Shown here: positions 33,456 to 41,784 of the stretch, one piece after another | How the letters are laid out: every line of letters starts with the position of its first letter | Position numbering within the stretch: position 1 is the stretch's first letter | Assembly: GCA_051884615.1 (NCBI GenBank) | Contig: JBJEVT010000041.1 | Coordinates: 177,526-241,525, forward strand | Length of the DNA stretch: 64,000 nt | Source: UBA1724 sp051884615 | GTDB lineage: Bacteria > Verrucomicrobiota > Lentisphaeria > Oligosphaerales > Oligosphaeraceae | Direction of reading: 5' to 3' | Position numbers and translations under genes: made by a program | Notes under the pieces: model-generated | Databases searched by the model: none | Seen by the model: the letters and a program-made list of their open reading frames with translations, nothing else | What the model was told of the DNA's origin: nothing

Positions 33456-34544
33456 CTATTCCTTCCAGGAGAAATTCCGGTCCCGTTCCTCTCCGCCGAT
33501 GCCCATGCGGAAGATGCGCAGTTCCTTCTTTTCCGGTTTCACCGCCACGATATCCACCAGGGTCTGTTGAGCGGGGTTGAAATCCAGGCGGGATGCCCAG
33601 CGGGGCACATCGATGGGGTCGATTCCCCCGAAGCCCTGGGAGATGGCCACCAGGATGCCGTCATGGACCTCCGTCACGTCGAAATGGGAGTCTCCGGTGA
33701 TATAGGCGGCCAGGCGGCAATCCACATTGCGGGAGAAGTCCCACTTCACCCCTTCCATCTCCCCTTTTCCGCCGGCGTTGAACTGGCGGAAGATGGTCAG
33801 GAGGGTTTCCCAGTGGGTGCCCCGGGTTTCGCTTCTTGCCCAGGCGCCCAGGCCATCCCACATGCAGTAGTGAGAGAGCACCAGGACGGTCCATCCCGGC
33901 TCGGTGAACTGCATATGATAGGCCAGGAACTGCATCTGGGGGATGGAGACGGTGTAATAGGCGGGGTCCTGGCGATCGCTGGTGTTCAGGAAGAAGACCC
34001 GGACCTTTCTGGCGGGGATGTCCACGAAGCCGTAGGTGCCGTTGTCCGCCAGGGTCAGCTGCCGCAGGGAAGTGGATTTCCGCAAGCTGGGCACATTGAA
34101 GAAGTCTCCCAGTTCCCGGTCGTTGAAGCCATTTCCCGGGCCGGCGCTCCGGTTCTGGTCATGGTTGCCCACCAGATTGATGGAGATTCCCGGGAATTGA
34201 TGATGGAGCTCCGCATGACGGTTCAGGAATGGCAGCGCATCCTTCATCTCCTTGGTGGCGGGCACATCCAGGCCGATGTCCCCCAAATCCGCGATGAAAT
34301 CAAAGGGGAGGGATTTGGCGGCATGGTTCAGATAGGCCACATGACGATAGGTCTCCCGCCCCCCGGAATGGACGTCGGTGATGATGGGGAAGAGGACCAC
34401 GGGGTCTTCTCCCTGCCACTGGAGGATGCGCTGCTGGACTTTTTCCACCTCCTGGTCAAACCAGGCGGGGATGGGGATGGACTGGGCGAGGAGTGTGGTC
34501 ATGGCAAGGAAGGGGAGAAGGAAGGCAAGGAGAGATTTTTTCAT
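33456..34544 (-). CDS. Exported calcineurin-like metallophosphatase
   Basis: A 362-aa secreted protein. Signal peptide MKKSLLAFLLPFLAMTTLLAQS is followed by a metallophosphoesterase domain with ITDVHSGG (D and H ligands), ADLGDIGLD, GNHDQ, LSHYCMWDG and GDSHFD in place of the usual GHxH. These give the dimetal site that hydrolyses phosphate mono- or diesters in the periplasm or outside. The start at 34544 gives a proper signal peptide; the frame continues upstream only as shadow of the KamA gene. It follows KamA by 32 bp on the minus strand, likely one transcript. Substrate is unknown. Confidence 0.83.
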   Translation of the reverse strand: MKKSLLAFLLPFLAMTTLLAQSIPIPAWFDQEVEKVQQRILQWQGEDPVVLFPIITDVHSGGRETYRHVAYLNHAAKSLPFDFIADLGDIGLDVPATKEMKDALPFLNRHAELHHQFPGISINLVGNHDQNRSAGPGNGFNDRELGDFFNVPSLRKSTSLRQLTLADNGTYGFVDIPARKVRVFFLNTSDRQDPAYYTVSIPQMQFLAYHMQFTEPGWTVLVLSHYCMWDGLGAWARSETRGTHWETLLTIFRQFNAGGKGEMEGVKWDFSRNVDCRLAAYITGDSHFDVTEVHDGILVAISQGFGGIDPIDVPRWASRLDFNPAQQTLVDIVAVKPEKKELRIFRMGIGGEERDRNFSWKE

Positions 34545-34576
34545 GGAATCGGAGATTGGGCGTTGCGCGGGAGGAA

Positions 34577-35689
34577 TCAGGACAGGCCGCATCCCTGGGG
34601 ATAGGGGATGTTTTTCCCCTGCCAGGAGCGGAAGAGGGGATTCCCCGCCTCGTCCTGTCCCAGGCACTGCTCCGGCTGGAGGCGAATCTTGCCCTCGCCT
34701 CCCGGCAGATCGAAGGCGAAGGCGGGGAGGGCCATTCCGGAGATGCGTCCCCGGAGCCGGTCCATGATCTGGAGTCCCTTCTCCAGACCGGTGCGGAAGT
34801 GCATGGCCCCCTGGATGGGGTCCCCGTGGAAGAGATAGTAGGGTTTGATGTGGAAGCGCAGCAGGGAGGTGAAGAGCTTGCCCAGAGTCTCCGCATCGTC
34901 GTTCACCCCCTTGAGCAGGACACTCTGGTTCACCATGGAGACCCCCGCCCGGTTCAGGATGTCGCAGGCCGCCTGCACCTCCCGGCTCAACTCCCGGGGA
35001 TGGTTGAAGTGACAGGCCAGCCAGGCGGGCTTGCCGCCGGCGAGAATCGCCGCCAGACGGGGAGAGACCCGCTGGGGCAACGCGCAGGGCACCCGGCTCC
35101 CGAAGCGGAGAATCTCCACGGACTCCACCGCGGACAGGGTCCCCACAATCTGCCGGAGATTCTCCTCCGGCAGCATCAGGGGATCGCCCCCGGAAATCAG
35201 CACCTCCCGCACCTGGGGATGCCCTCGGAGATAGGCCGCCACCTGGGACAGCTCCTCCTGGGTCAAGGGCGGCAGAGGACGTCCCCAGTCCCGCTTCCGC
35301 ATGCAATGGCGGCAATGGAGGGCGCAGAGATTGCCCGTCACCAGGAGGGCACGGTCGGGATAGCGATGCACCAGGCGGGGCACCGGGGAATGAGCCTCCT
35401 CCGCCAGGGCGTCCGCCTCTCCCCCCGCCTGGCAATCCACCTCCTCGTCCGAGGGGAGGCACTGCCGCAGAATGGGGTCCTGGAGGGAGGGGCGCTCCGC
35501 CAGGGAGAGATAGTAGGGAGTCACGAAGAGGGGGTAGGCCTCCTGGCCCCGGCGCCCCCCGCCCAGGGCTTCAGGGGAGACGCCCAGATAGGCGGCCGCC
35601 TCCTCCAGCGTCCGCGCCGCATGCTCCCACTGCCAATGCCAGTCCCACCACTGGTTGGGGGTGGGCTTTTCCTGAAAAAAAAGTTCCAT
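34577..35689 (-). CDS. KamA-family radical SAM protein (lysine 2,3-aminomutase-like)
   Basis: A 370-aa radical SAM enzyme of the KamA/EpmB group. The 4Fe-4S motif CxxxCxxC is CALHCRHC, preceded by the characteristic PDRALLVTGN. Further blocks are EVLISGGDPLML, and the PLP-related region near HFNHPRELS through NQSVLLKGVNDD and PYYLFHGDPIQG. Members move an amino group from alpha to beta on lysine or related amino acids (lysine 2,3-aminomutase, or EpmB acting on elongation factor P). EF-P and EpmA are not in the window. The start is chosen at ATG 35689, because upstream sequence is tRNA. No Shine-Dalgarno is evident. Confidence 0.88.
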   Translation of the reverse strand: MELFFQEKPTPNQWWDWHWQWEHAARTLEEAAAYLGVSPEALGGGRRGQEAYPLFVTPYYLSLAERPSLQDPILRQCLPSDEEVDCQAGGEADALAEEAHSPVPRLVHRYPDRALLVTGNLCALHCRHCMRKRDWGRPLPPLTQEELSQVAAYLRGHPQVREVLISGGDPLMLPEENLRQIVGTLSAVESVEILRFGSRVPCALPQRVSPRLAAILAGGKPAWLACHFNHPRELSREVQAACDILNRAGVSMVNQSVLLKGVNDDAETLGKLFTSLLRFHIKPYYLFHGDPIQGAMHFRTGLEKGLQIMDRLRGRISGMALPAFAFDLPGGEGKIRLQPEQCLGQDEAGNPLFRSWQGKNIPYPQGCGLS

Positions 35690-35754
35690 GGAGAAAATCC
35701 GGAAACGGAAAAAGCCGCCGAGGAAACTGGAATTCCACGGCGGCCGAAGAAGAC

Positions 35755-35831
35755 TGGCGGAGTTGATGGGGCTCGAACCCACGACCTTCGCCGTGACAGG
35801 GCGATGCTCTAACCAATTGCGCTACAACTCC
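35755..35831 (-). tRNA. tRNA-Asp(GTC), copy 1
   Basis: 77-nt cloverleaf read on the minus strand: acceptor GGAGTTG with CAACTCC, anticodon stem TCGCC/GGCGA, loop CTGTCAC with anticodon GTC, T-loop TTCGAGC, and encoded 3' CCA. It is identical to the second copy 33 bp away. Confidence 0.96.
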
Positions 35832-35864
35832 ACGCAGAAAATATGACCTTTACGAAAAGGAGAC

Positions 35865-35941
35865 TGGCGGAGTTGATGGGGCTCGAACCCACGACCTTCG
35901 CCGTGACAGGGCGATGCTCTAACCAATTGCGCTACAACTCC
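35865..35941 (-). tRNA. tRNA-Asp(GTC), copy 2
   Basis: 77-nt cloverleaf identical to the neighbouring copy over its whole length, including encoded CCA, and in the same orientation. The tandem pair probably arose by duplication and is likely transcribed together from upstream (higher coordinates). Confidence 0.96.
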
Positions 35942-36152
35942 AGCTCCTGGCTCGTAAAGCGGGCTTAAGATATTCCCCGCACGCCGATTTGCAAGCCCCT
36001 GCCAGGATTTTTTGCCTTCCTCCCCCCAGGATGCCCGCGCAGCGGCGAAAACACCCCCGCCGGCGGGGAACGGGAGGAGACGACAGGCATCCCGGGGCGC
36101 GGCGGGAGAAGCCCCTGTGCCTCCGTGCCCCCGGGGGGTTCTAAAGACCGCT

Positions 36153-36158
36153 TATATT
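36153..36158 (+). promoter_or_regulatory. Putative -10 element for the GH3 gene
   Basis: TATATT located 53 bp upstream of the GH3 start codon, in an otherwise GC-rich region; no good -35 seen. Confidence 0.35.
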
Positions 36159-36210
36159 CTTCCCGATATTTCCCCCTTGCCCAGCCCCCCCTCCTTTTCC
36201 CTCCCTCTCC

Positions 36211-38697
36211 ATGGAACAGCGCATCGACCAGATCCTCGCCCGACTCTCCCTCCCCCAGAAGATGGCCCTTCTCCACGGGATCAACACCATGGAGTTCGGC
36301 GGCATTCCCGAGGCCGGCATCCCCAGGGTGATGTGCGCCGACGGCCCCCAGGGCATCCGGGTGGAGGACGGCACTCCCAACACGGCGCTCCCCTGCGGAA
36401 TGGCGCTGGCCGCCACCTGGAATCCCCGCACCGCCGAGGTCTTCGGACGGGTGATCGGGGAGGAGGCCCTGGCGACAGGCGTCCACGTCTCCCTGGGCCC
36501 CGGCTTCAATCTTATGCGTACCCCGTTGAACGGAAGAAACTTCGAGTATTACGGGGAAGATCCCGTCCTGGCGGGGAAGATCGCCTCGGGCTACGTCCGG
36601 GGCTGCCAGGGCATGGGCGTGGCCGCCACCCCAAAGCATCTCGCCCTGAACAACCAGGAAATCTGCCGCACCGTGGGGGACAGCCGGTGCGACAAGAAAA
36701 CCCTGCGGGAACTCTATCTGGAGGCCTTTGAAATCGTCATCCGGGAGGCCCGTCCCTGGATGATCATGTCCAGCTACAACCGCATCAACGGCAGCTATGC
36801 CTCGGAATGTCGCTACACCCAGCAGGAGTTCTGCAAGGACGAATGTGGCTTCGACGGCGTCATGGTCTCCGACTGGGGCGGCACCCATGCGGCCATGGAG
36901 GCGCTGCGGGGCGGCCTGGATCTGGAGATGGGGGGCTGCGCCTCCAACTGGATGAACGCCCCCCTCGGGGATCAGCTGGGCGCCCTGAAAATCACCCCGG
37001 AGGAGCTGGACGACCATGTGCGCCGGGTGCTGCGCCTCATCCTCCGGGTCACCGAACACCGGGACCTCTCCAAGGGACAGGGCGCCACGGACGCCCACGG
37101 CAAGACCGCGCGGGACATCGCCTGCGAAGCCACCACCCTCCTCAAGAACGACGGCATCCTCCCCCTGAGCCCCCGCAAGGGCATGCGCATCCTCCTCTGC
37201 GGCCCCTCCGCGGATTTCCGCCACCACCGGGATCTCCTTCACAGCGGCGGCAGCGGCGCCGTCCATCCCCGCCACGAAGTGACGGTGCGGGAAGCCCTCC
37301 AGGCCCGCCTGGGAGACCAGTGCGTGGTGGAATACGCCCCCGGCGTCCTCTTCCGGGACGCCCAGGACTTCCCGGAATCCCTGGTCCAGGAATGTCTCTG
37401 CGAATTCTACGACGACGCCAGCGCCCTGGCCTCGGGGAAGGCACCCTTCCTCACCCTCCCCCGGAAGAACCTGACCCTCCATTTCGGCGTGGCCCTGGCC
37501 GCCGGCCTGGAATCCACCCCGGACATCCTCCTGAACCGAAACTATCTCCTCAGGGTGCGCGCCAAATTCACCCCCGCCAAGGATGGCCTCTGGCACATGG
37601 GGCTGCTGGCCTCCCGCCTGGGCAACGCCACCCTCGCCCTGGATGGCAAACGCCTCCTGGACGAAAGCCAAATCGAACTGATGGACAACGCCGCCGAAAT
37701 CCAGGTGGCCGCGGGACATGCCTACACACTGGAAATCACAGGCTACCACAACGTCCCCGAAGAACCCTGCGAATGCAAGGTGCTCCTCCGGGAGGACGAA
37801 CAGCTCCTCCGGCGACAGGCCCTCGACGCCGCCGCCCGGGCGGACCTCGTCCTCTATGTGGGCGGCAGCAACCACCACTACGACCGGGAGGGCATCGGTT
37901 GGGGCGATGTGAAGGACGCCGACATCCCCTCCCTGGAACTGCCCGAGGGACAATCCTCCTTCCTCGCCGCCCTCGCCCAGGCCAATCCCCGGGTCGTCGT
38001 GGCACTGCTGGGCGGCTCCGTCATGAACGTGGAACCCTGGCTGGACTCCGTCAGCGCCCTCCTGGATCTCTGGTATCCCGGACAGGAATGTGGAAACGTC
38101 CTGGTGGACATCCTCACCGGCGCCGCCACCCCGGAGGGGCATCTCCCCTTCACCTGGGGCAGGGAACTCTCCCACTACGCCTGCCATGCCAACGGCAACT
38201 ACCCCGGCGTCCGGGATGGCGCCACCCCCCACGTCCGATACGACGAGGGCATCTTCATCGGATACCGGCATTTCGACCGGGCAGGCATCACGCCGCGCTT
38301 CCCCTTCGGCTACGGACTCAGCTACACCCAATTCGACTACCAGGCCGACAACCAGGTGCAAGTCACCGGCTCCCTTGCCGACAAGTCCCTGCGCCTCGCC
38401 ATCACCGGAAAAGTCCGCAACACCGGCGCCCTCCCCGGACAAGCCCTGGTCCAGCTCTATGTCGCCCAGCCACAATGCCAACGGGAGGAACGCCCCCGAA
38501 AAGTCCTGCGGAACTTCACCAAACTCCCCCTGCAGCCCGGAGAGGAAAAACCCTTCCAGCTCACCCTGGAATGGCGCGACTTCGCCTTCTTCTCCCCCGC
38601 CGACGACACCTTCGTCGCCGAACCCGGACGCGTCCAGCTCCTCCTGGCCGACGGACAATCCCGACTCTTCGCAACACACAACGCAACCCTGGCCTGA
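36211..38697 (+). CDS. Glycoside hydrolase family 3 beta-glucosidase-like protein
   Basis: An 828-aa cytoplasmic-looking GH3 enzyme (no signal peptide) that removes beta-linked sugars from non-reducing ends. The N-terminal TIM barrel has GIPRVMCADGPQGIR, PKHLALNNQE (K142, H143) and the nucleophile D221 in GVMVSDWGG. The second alpha/beta domain follows from about residue 310 and is interrupted by a PA14-like insert (about 390-545; RVRAKFTPAKDGLWHMGLLA), as in family members such as Kluyveromyces BglI. The C-terminal fibronectin-III-like domain (about 690-820) ends with LFATHN. All blocks are intact. The exact glycan cannot be inferred. It is monocistronic. Confidence 0.93.
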   Translation: MEQRIDQILARLSLPQKMALLHGINTMEFGGIPEAGIPRVMCADGPQGIRVEDGTPNTALPCGMALAATWNPRTAEVFGRVIGEEALATGVHVSLGPGFNLMRTPLNGRNFEYYGEDPVLAGKIASGYVRGCQGMGVAATPKHLALNNQEICRTVGDSRCDKKTLRELYLEAFEIVIREARPWMIMSSYNRINGSYASECRYTQQEFCKDECGFDGVMVSDWGGTHAAMEALRGGLDLEMGGCASNWMNAPLGDQLGALKITPEELDDHVRRVLRLILRVTEHRDLSKGQGATDAHGKTARDIACEATTLLKNDGILPLSPRKGMRILLCGPSADFRHHRDLLHSGGSGAVHPRHEVTVREALQARLGDQCVVEYAPGVLFRDAQDFPESLVQECLCEFYDDASALASGKAPFLTLPRKNLTLHFGVALAAGLESTPDILLNRNYLLRVRAKFTPAKDGLWHMGLLASRLGNATLALDGKRLLDESQIELMDNAAEIQVAAGHAYTLEITGYHNVPEEPCECKVLLREDEQLLRRQALDAAARADLVLYVGGSNHHYDREGIGWGDVKDADIPSLELPEGQSSFLAALAQANPRVVVALLGGSVMNVEPWLDSVSALLDLWYPGQECGNVLVDILTGAATPEGHLPFTWGRELSHYACHANGNYPGVRDGATPHVRYDEGIFIGYRHFDRAGITPRFPFGYGLSYTQFDYQADNQVQVTGSLADKSLRLAITGKVRNTGALPGQALVQLYVAQPQCQREERPRKVLRNFTKLPLQPGEEKPFQLTLEWRDFAFFSPADDTFVAEPGRVQLLLADGQSRLFATHNATLA

Positions 38698-38939
38698 GAA
38701 ACAAGGGGAAAGGGGCATCACCCGGGGAGGCAAGAAAAAGAGGAAAAACCTCGGGGATGGCCCTTGCAATCCAGAATTGAAGGTTAAATTTATTTGAAAT
38801 GACGAAACCAGGGGTTTGGGGGCGTCGTCCCAGTGCGCGCCGCCCTTTTTTCCGTCGTCCTTCCCTTTTTTTGCCGGGCATCCTGGTGTTTCGGCAATGG
38901 TCCCGAGAACGAAGCAATCAGAGGAGAATAGGAATCCTT

Positions 38940-39473
38940 ATGGAACTGAAAGGAAGCAAAACCGCCGCCAATCTGGCCTACGCCTTTGCCGGAGAGTCCC
39001 AGGCCCGCAACAAGTACGACTACTTTGCCTCCAAGGCGAAGAAGGAAGGCTACGAGCAGATCGCCGCGCTTTTCCAGGAGACCGCCGCCAACGAGAAGGA
39101 GCACGCCAAGCTGTGGTTCAAGCACCTGGGCGGCATTGGCACCACCGCGGAGAACCTGCTGGCCGCCGCCGCCGGGGAGAACGAGGAGTGGACCCAGATG
39201 TACAAGGAGTTTGCGGAGGTTGCCCGTCAGGAGGGCTTCGAGGCCATCGCCCGTCAGTTCGAGGGTGTGGCGGCCATTGAGAAGCACCACGAGGAGCGCT
39301 ACCGCAAGCTGCTGGCCAACCTGGAGAGCGGCGAGGTGTGGGTCCGCGTGGGCGAGAACCGCTGGCAGTGCCGGAACTGCGGCCACATCTACATCGGCGA
39401 GAAGGCCCCCGAGGTCTGCCCCGTCTGCTTCCATCCCAAGGCCTACTTCCAGGTGGAAGCCGAGAACTACTAG
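38940..39473 (+). CDS. Rubrerythrin
   Basis: A 177-aa cytoplasmic peroxidase of anaerobes that reduces hydrogen peroxide. The N-terminal four-helix ferritin-like domain carries the diiron ligands (E19 in AGESQARNKYD, EKEH, then EGFEAIARQFEGVAAIEKHHEER). The C-terminal rubredoxin-like domain has CRNCGHIYIG and CPVC. I place the start at ATG 38940, where GAGGAG precedes it; the longer open frame has no initiation signal. It lies behind an AT-rich stretch (38760-38800) that may hold its promoter. It supports an anaerobic or microaerophilic lifestyle. Confidence 0.95.
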   Translation: MELKGSKTAANLAYAFAGESQARNKYDYFASKAKKEGYEQIAALFQETAANEKEHAKLWFKHLGGIGTTAENLLAAAAGENEEWTQMYKEFAEVARQEGFEAIARQFEGVAAIEKHHEERYRKLLANLESGEVWVRVGENRWQCRNCGHIYIGEKAPEVCPVCFHPKAYFQVEAENY

Positions 39474-39617
39474 GCGTTGCGGAGCCCTTTTCCCAAAGGG
39501 CTTGTGCACCCTGCCTCCCCGCTCCTTTCCCATGCACGGGGGAAGGACGGGGAGTCCCGCCCGAAAGTTTCAGAAACCGCCTGCGTGCAGGGCGGGAATC
39601 AGGAGGTGCTTTTTCTC

Positions 39618-40184
39618 ATGCGTTCCATCACGACCTTTGATCTTCAGTACGCCCATCGCTTCTACCGCTTCCAGGGCGAAGCCCAGTACCTCCATGGCCA
39701 CACCGGCGTCCTGACCCTCGAGGTGGAGGACACCGTGAATCCCGGCGTGAACATGGTCTTCCCCTGCAATGAAATCCAGAAGGTGGCCTGGTCCGTCCTC
39801 AAGAACTTCGACCACGCCCTGATCCTCCGGGAGGACGATCCCCTCCTGCCCGCCATCCTGGACGTCTACCAGAAGCAGGGAATCCGGGACGGCGCCCCCA
39901 CCAACACCATGAAGGGGCCCGCCTTCAAGACGGAGCTTTGCACCGCCTATCCCGAATGCCGCCTGGTGGTCACCAAGGAGACCATGACCGTGGAGGGCAT
40001 GATCAAGATGGTCTACGAACTCCTCAAGGACAAGTTGAACATCGCCAAGATCACCTTCACCAGCGGTGTGAACGCCGCCTCCCAGGAGTTCACCCCCGCC
40101 GGCACCGTGGATCGCTGCCCCCTCTGCGGCATCGCCCTGGATGAAAACGGGGTCTGCCCCAAGTGCGGATACCGGAAGCGCTAG
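39618..40184 (+). CDS. 6-pyruvoyl-tetrahydropterin synthase/QueD-like protein with zinc ribbon
   Basis: A 188-aa member of the 6-carboxy-/6-pyruvoyl-tetrahydropterin synthase family, whose members form the pterin precursor of queuosine or folate. The zinc-binding histidines are present: H13 in QYAHRFY and H26/H28 in LHGHTG. The catalytic Cys of QueD (C-x3-HGH) is replaced by Ala22, with Glu21 beside it, which recalls but does not match the Glu-dependent PTPS-III type. A C-terminal extension (CPLCGIAL...CPKCGYRK) forms a four-Cys zinc ribbon not found in plain QueD. AGGAGG lies 11 nt before ATG 39618. The reaction is therefore uncertain. Confidence 0.8.
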   Translation: MRSITTFDLQYAHRFYRFQGEAQYLHGHTGVLTLEVEDTVNPGVNMVFPCNEIQKVAWSVLKNFDHALILREDDPLLPAILDVYQKQGIRDGAPTNTMKGPAFKTELCTAYPECRLVVTKETMTVEGMIKMVYELLKDKLNIAKITFTSGVNAASQEFTPAGTVDRCPLCGIALDENGVCPKCGYRKR

Positions 40185-40324
40185 CCACTGACTTCGCCCC
40201 TGCGCCAGGAACGGGCGGGAGGCTCCCCCGGGAGCCCTCCCTCCCCGTCCCCTCGTCTCTCTGCCCGAAGGTCGCCTCCCCGCGGCCTCCGGGCAGATTT
40301 CTTTCCCTTCTTCCCACAGTTTAT

Positions 40325-40353
40325 CATAACTAACTTATTATAAACGAGTTATA
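40325..40353. repeat. 29-bp dispersed palindrome, copy 3, overlapping the ZIP promoter
   Basis: CATAACTA (40325-40332), a 13-nt spacer ACTTATTATAAAC, then GAGTTATA (40346-40353). The spacer contains TATTAT (40336-40341), a plausible -10 whose transcript would start only about 8 nt before the ATG at 40356. The palindrome could therefore be an operator on a short-leader promoter. It matches the copies at 20510, 33390 and 56711. Confidence 0.75.
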
Positions 40354-40355
40354 AC

Positions 40356-41108
40356 ATGAACACCCTCATTTCTGTCTCTTTGGCGGTCTGTGGCTCCACC
40401 GTATTGGGGTGTCTTCTGGGGTTGTTGGTGCGCCGCATTCCCCACCGTTTCCACGACGTCGTCATGGGCTTTGCGGCGGGGGTGATGCTGGCGGCTGCCA
40501 TGGTGGGTCTTCTTCTTCCCGCCTTTCTGGCGCCCCGGGGGATTCTGATGGCGTTGCCGGGGGCTCTTCTGGGAGGGTGGCTGGTGAGCTGTCTGGACCG
40601 TATCGTGCCCCATCTGCACCATCTGGCCGGCGTGGACCAGGAGGAGCACCGGCACAACCAGGGGGTGGGGAAGGTTCTGCTCTTCGTCTCCGCCGTCGCC
40701 CTCCACAAGATTCCCGAGGGGTTGGCGACGGGCGTCTCCTTCGGCACGGGGGAGGTGGGGGAAGTGCTGACCGTGGCCGGCTCCATCTGCCTCCAGAACA
40801 TTCCGGAGGCGGTGGTGATGGTGGCTCCCCTCTTCGCCATCGGGGTGGCCACCCGGCGAATCCTGGCCATCGCCGTGGGCATCGGCCTGGCCAGCATGGC
40901 CTGCGTCTTCGGCGGCTACGGCCTGGTCTCCCTCTTCTCCGGCATCGCCCCGCTGCTGCTGGCCGTCGCCGGAGGCGCCATGCTCTACGTCATCAGCGAC
41001 GAGATGATTCCGGAGACCCACGCCCACGGCTTCGAGAAGGAGGCCACCTTCGCCCTCATGGCGGGGGTGCTCCTGGTCTTCTCCCTCCAGGCCCTCCTGG
41101 GCGCCTAG
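40356..41108 (+). CDS. ZIP family metal transporter
   Basis: A 250-aa inner-membrane protein with eight hydrophobic helices. It imports divalent metals such as zinc or iron. The metal-site helix IV contains HKIPEGLATG (canonical HNxPEG) and helix V QNIPEAV. The histidine-rich cytoplasmic loop is HLHHLAGVDQEEHRH, as typical for ZIP/GufA members. A 29-bp family palindrome ends 2 bp before the ATG and no Shine-Dalgarno is visible, so translation may start at or near the 5' end of the transcript. Confidence 0.92.
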   Translation: MNTLISVSLAVCGSTVLGCLLGLLVRRIPHRFHDVVMGFAAGVMLAAAMVGLLLPAFLAPRGILMALPGALLGGWLVSCLDRIVPHLHHLAGVDQEEHRHNQGVGKVLLFVSAVALHKIPEGLATGVSFGTGEVGEVLTVAGSICLQNIPEAVVMVAPLFAIGVATRRILAIAVGIGLASMACVFGGYGLVSLFSGIAPLLLAVAGGAMLYVISDEMIPETHAHGFEKEATFALMAGVLLVFSLQALLGA

Positions 41109-41134
41109 GCAGGAACAGGGCAGGCGGCAGGGCT

Positions 41135-41140
41135 TATATT
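41135..41140 (+). promoter_or_regulatory. Putative -10 element for the coaC operon
   Basis: TATATT in GGCTTATATTTCGAGG, 87 bp upstream of the coaC start; no good -35 seen. Confidence 0.35.
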
Positions 41141-41226
41141 TCGAGGATTCCCTCCCTCCCTGGCGGGCGCCCGGATTCCCGCCGTGTCCTCCCCCTCCCC
41201 TCGCCCCGTCCACGGGCACCCAGGCC

Positions 41227-41784
41227 ATGTCCTCCCAAGACCATATCGAGAAGCGCATCATCGTTCTAGGCGTCACGGGCTCCATCGCGGCCTACAAGGC
41301 GGCGGACCTCACCAGCCAGCTGCGGCAGAAGGGGTGGGAAGTGCGGGTCATGATGACGGAGAGCGCCACCCGCCTGGTGGCCCCCCAGACCTTTCTCTCC
41401 CTTTCCCGGGCGCCGGTGACCACCTCCCTGTGGGACTCCCCCTCCTGGCAGCCCCGCCATATCGAGCTGGCCCTGGAGACCCGCCTCCTCCTGATCGCCC
41501 CCGCCACCGCCAACATCCTGGCAAAGATGGCCCACGGCATCGCCGACGACGCCCTCTCCACCTTCTATCTCTCCCACGAGGGTCCCGTCCTGGTGGCTCC
41601 CGCCATGAATCCCCGGATGTGGCGCCATCCCGCCACCCAGGAGAACTGCCGGATTCTGCGGGAGCGGGGCGTGCGCTTCATCGGGCCGGTCTGGGGGCGG
41701 GTGGCCTGCGGCGAGGAAGGCGAAGGCAGAATGTCCCCCGTGGAGGACATTCTTGCCGCCACCCTGGAGACTCTGGCTCCATGA
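41227..41784 (+). CDS. coaC: Phosphopantothenoylcysteine decarboxylase (CoaC), stand-alone
   Basis: A 185-aa flavoprotein converting 4'-phosphopantothenoylcysteine to 4'-phosphopantetheine in coenzyme A synthesis. Motifs: GVTGSIAAYKAADL (FMN site), RHIELA with the catalytic His, PAMNPRMW (canonical PAMNxxM), and the substrate-clamp ACGEEGEGRM with the active-site Cys. It contains only the CoaC half; in most bacteria CoaC is fused to the synthetase CoaB, which must be encoded elsewhere here. The stop overlaps the start of gmhB by 4 bp. It heads a plus-strand run through mfd and tsaC. Confidence 0.92.
   Translation: MSSQDHIEKRIIVLGVTGSIAAYKAADLTSQLRQKGWEVRVMMTESATRLVAPQTFLSLSRAPVTTSLWDSPSWQPRHIELALETRLLLIAPATANILAKMAHGIADDALSTFYLSHEGPVLVAPAMNPRMWRHPATQENCRILRERGVRFIGPVWGRVACGEEGEGRMSPVEDILAATLETLAP

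Noticed and set aside
35755..35941. Prophage attachment site suggested by duplicated tRNA-Asp
   Set aside because: Both copies are complete 77-nt tRNAs in tandem with only 33 bp between them and no integrase, so simple gene duplication explains it.
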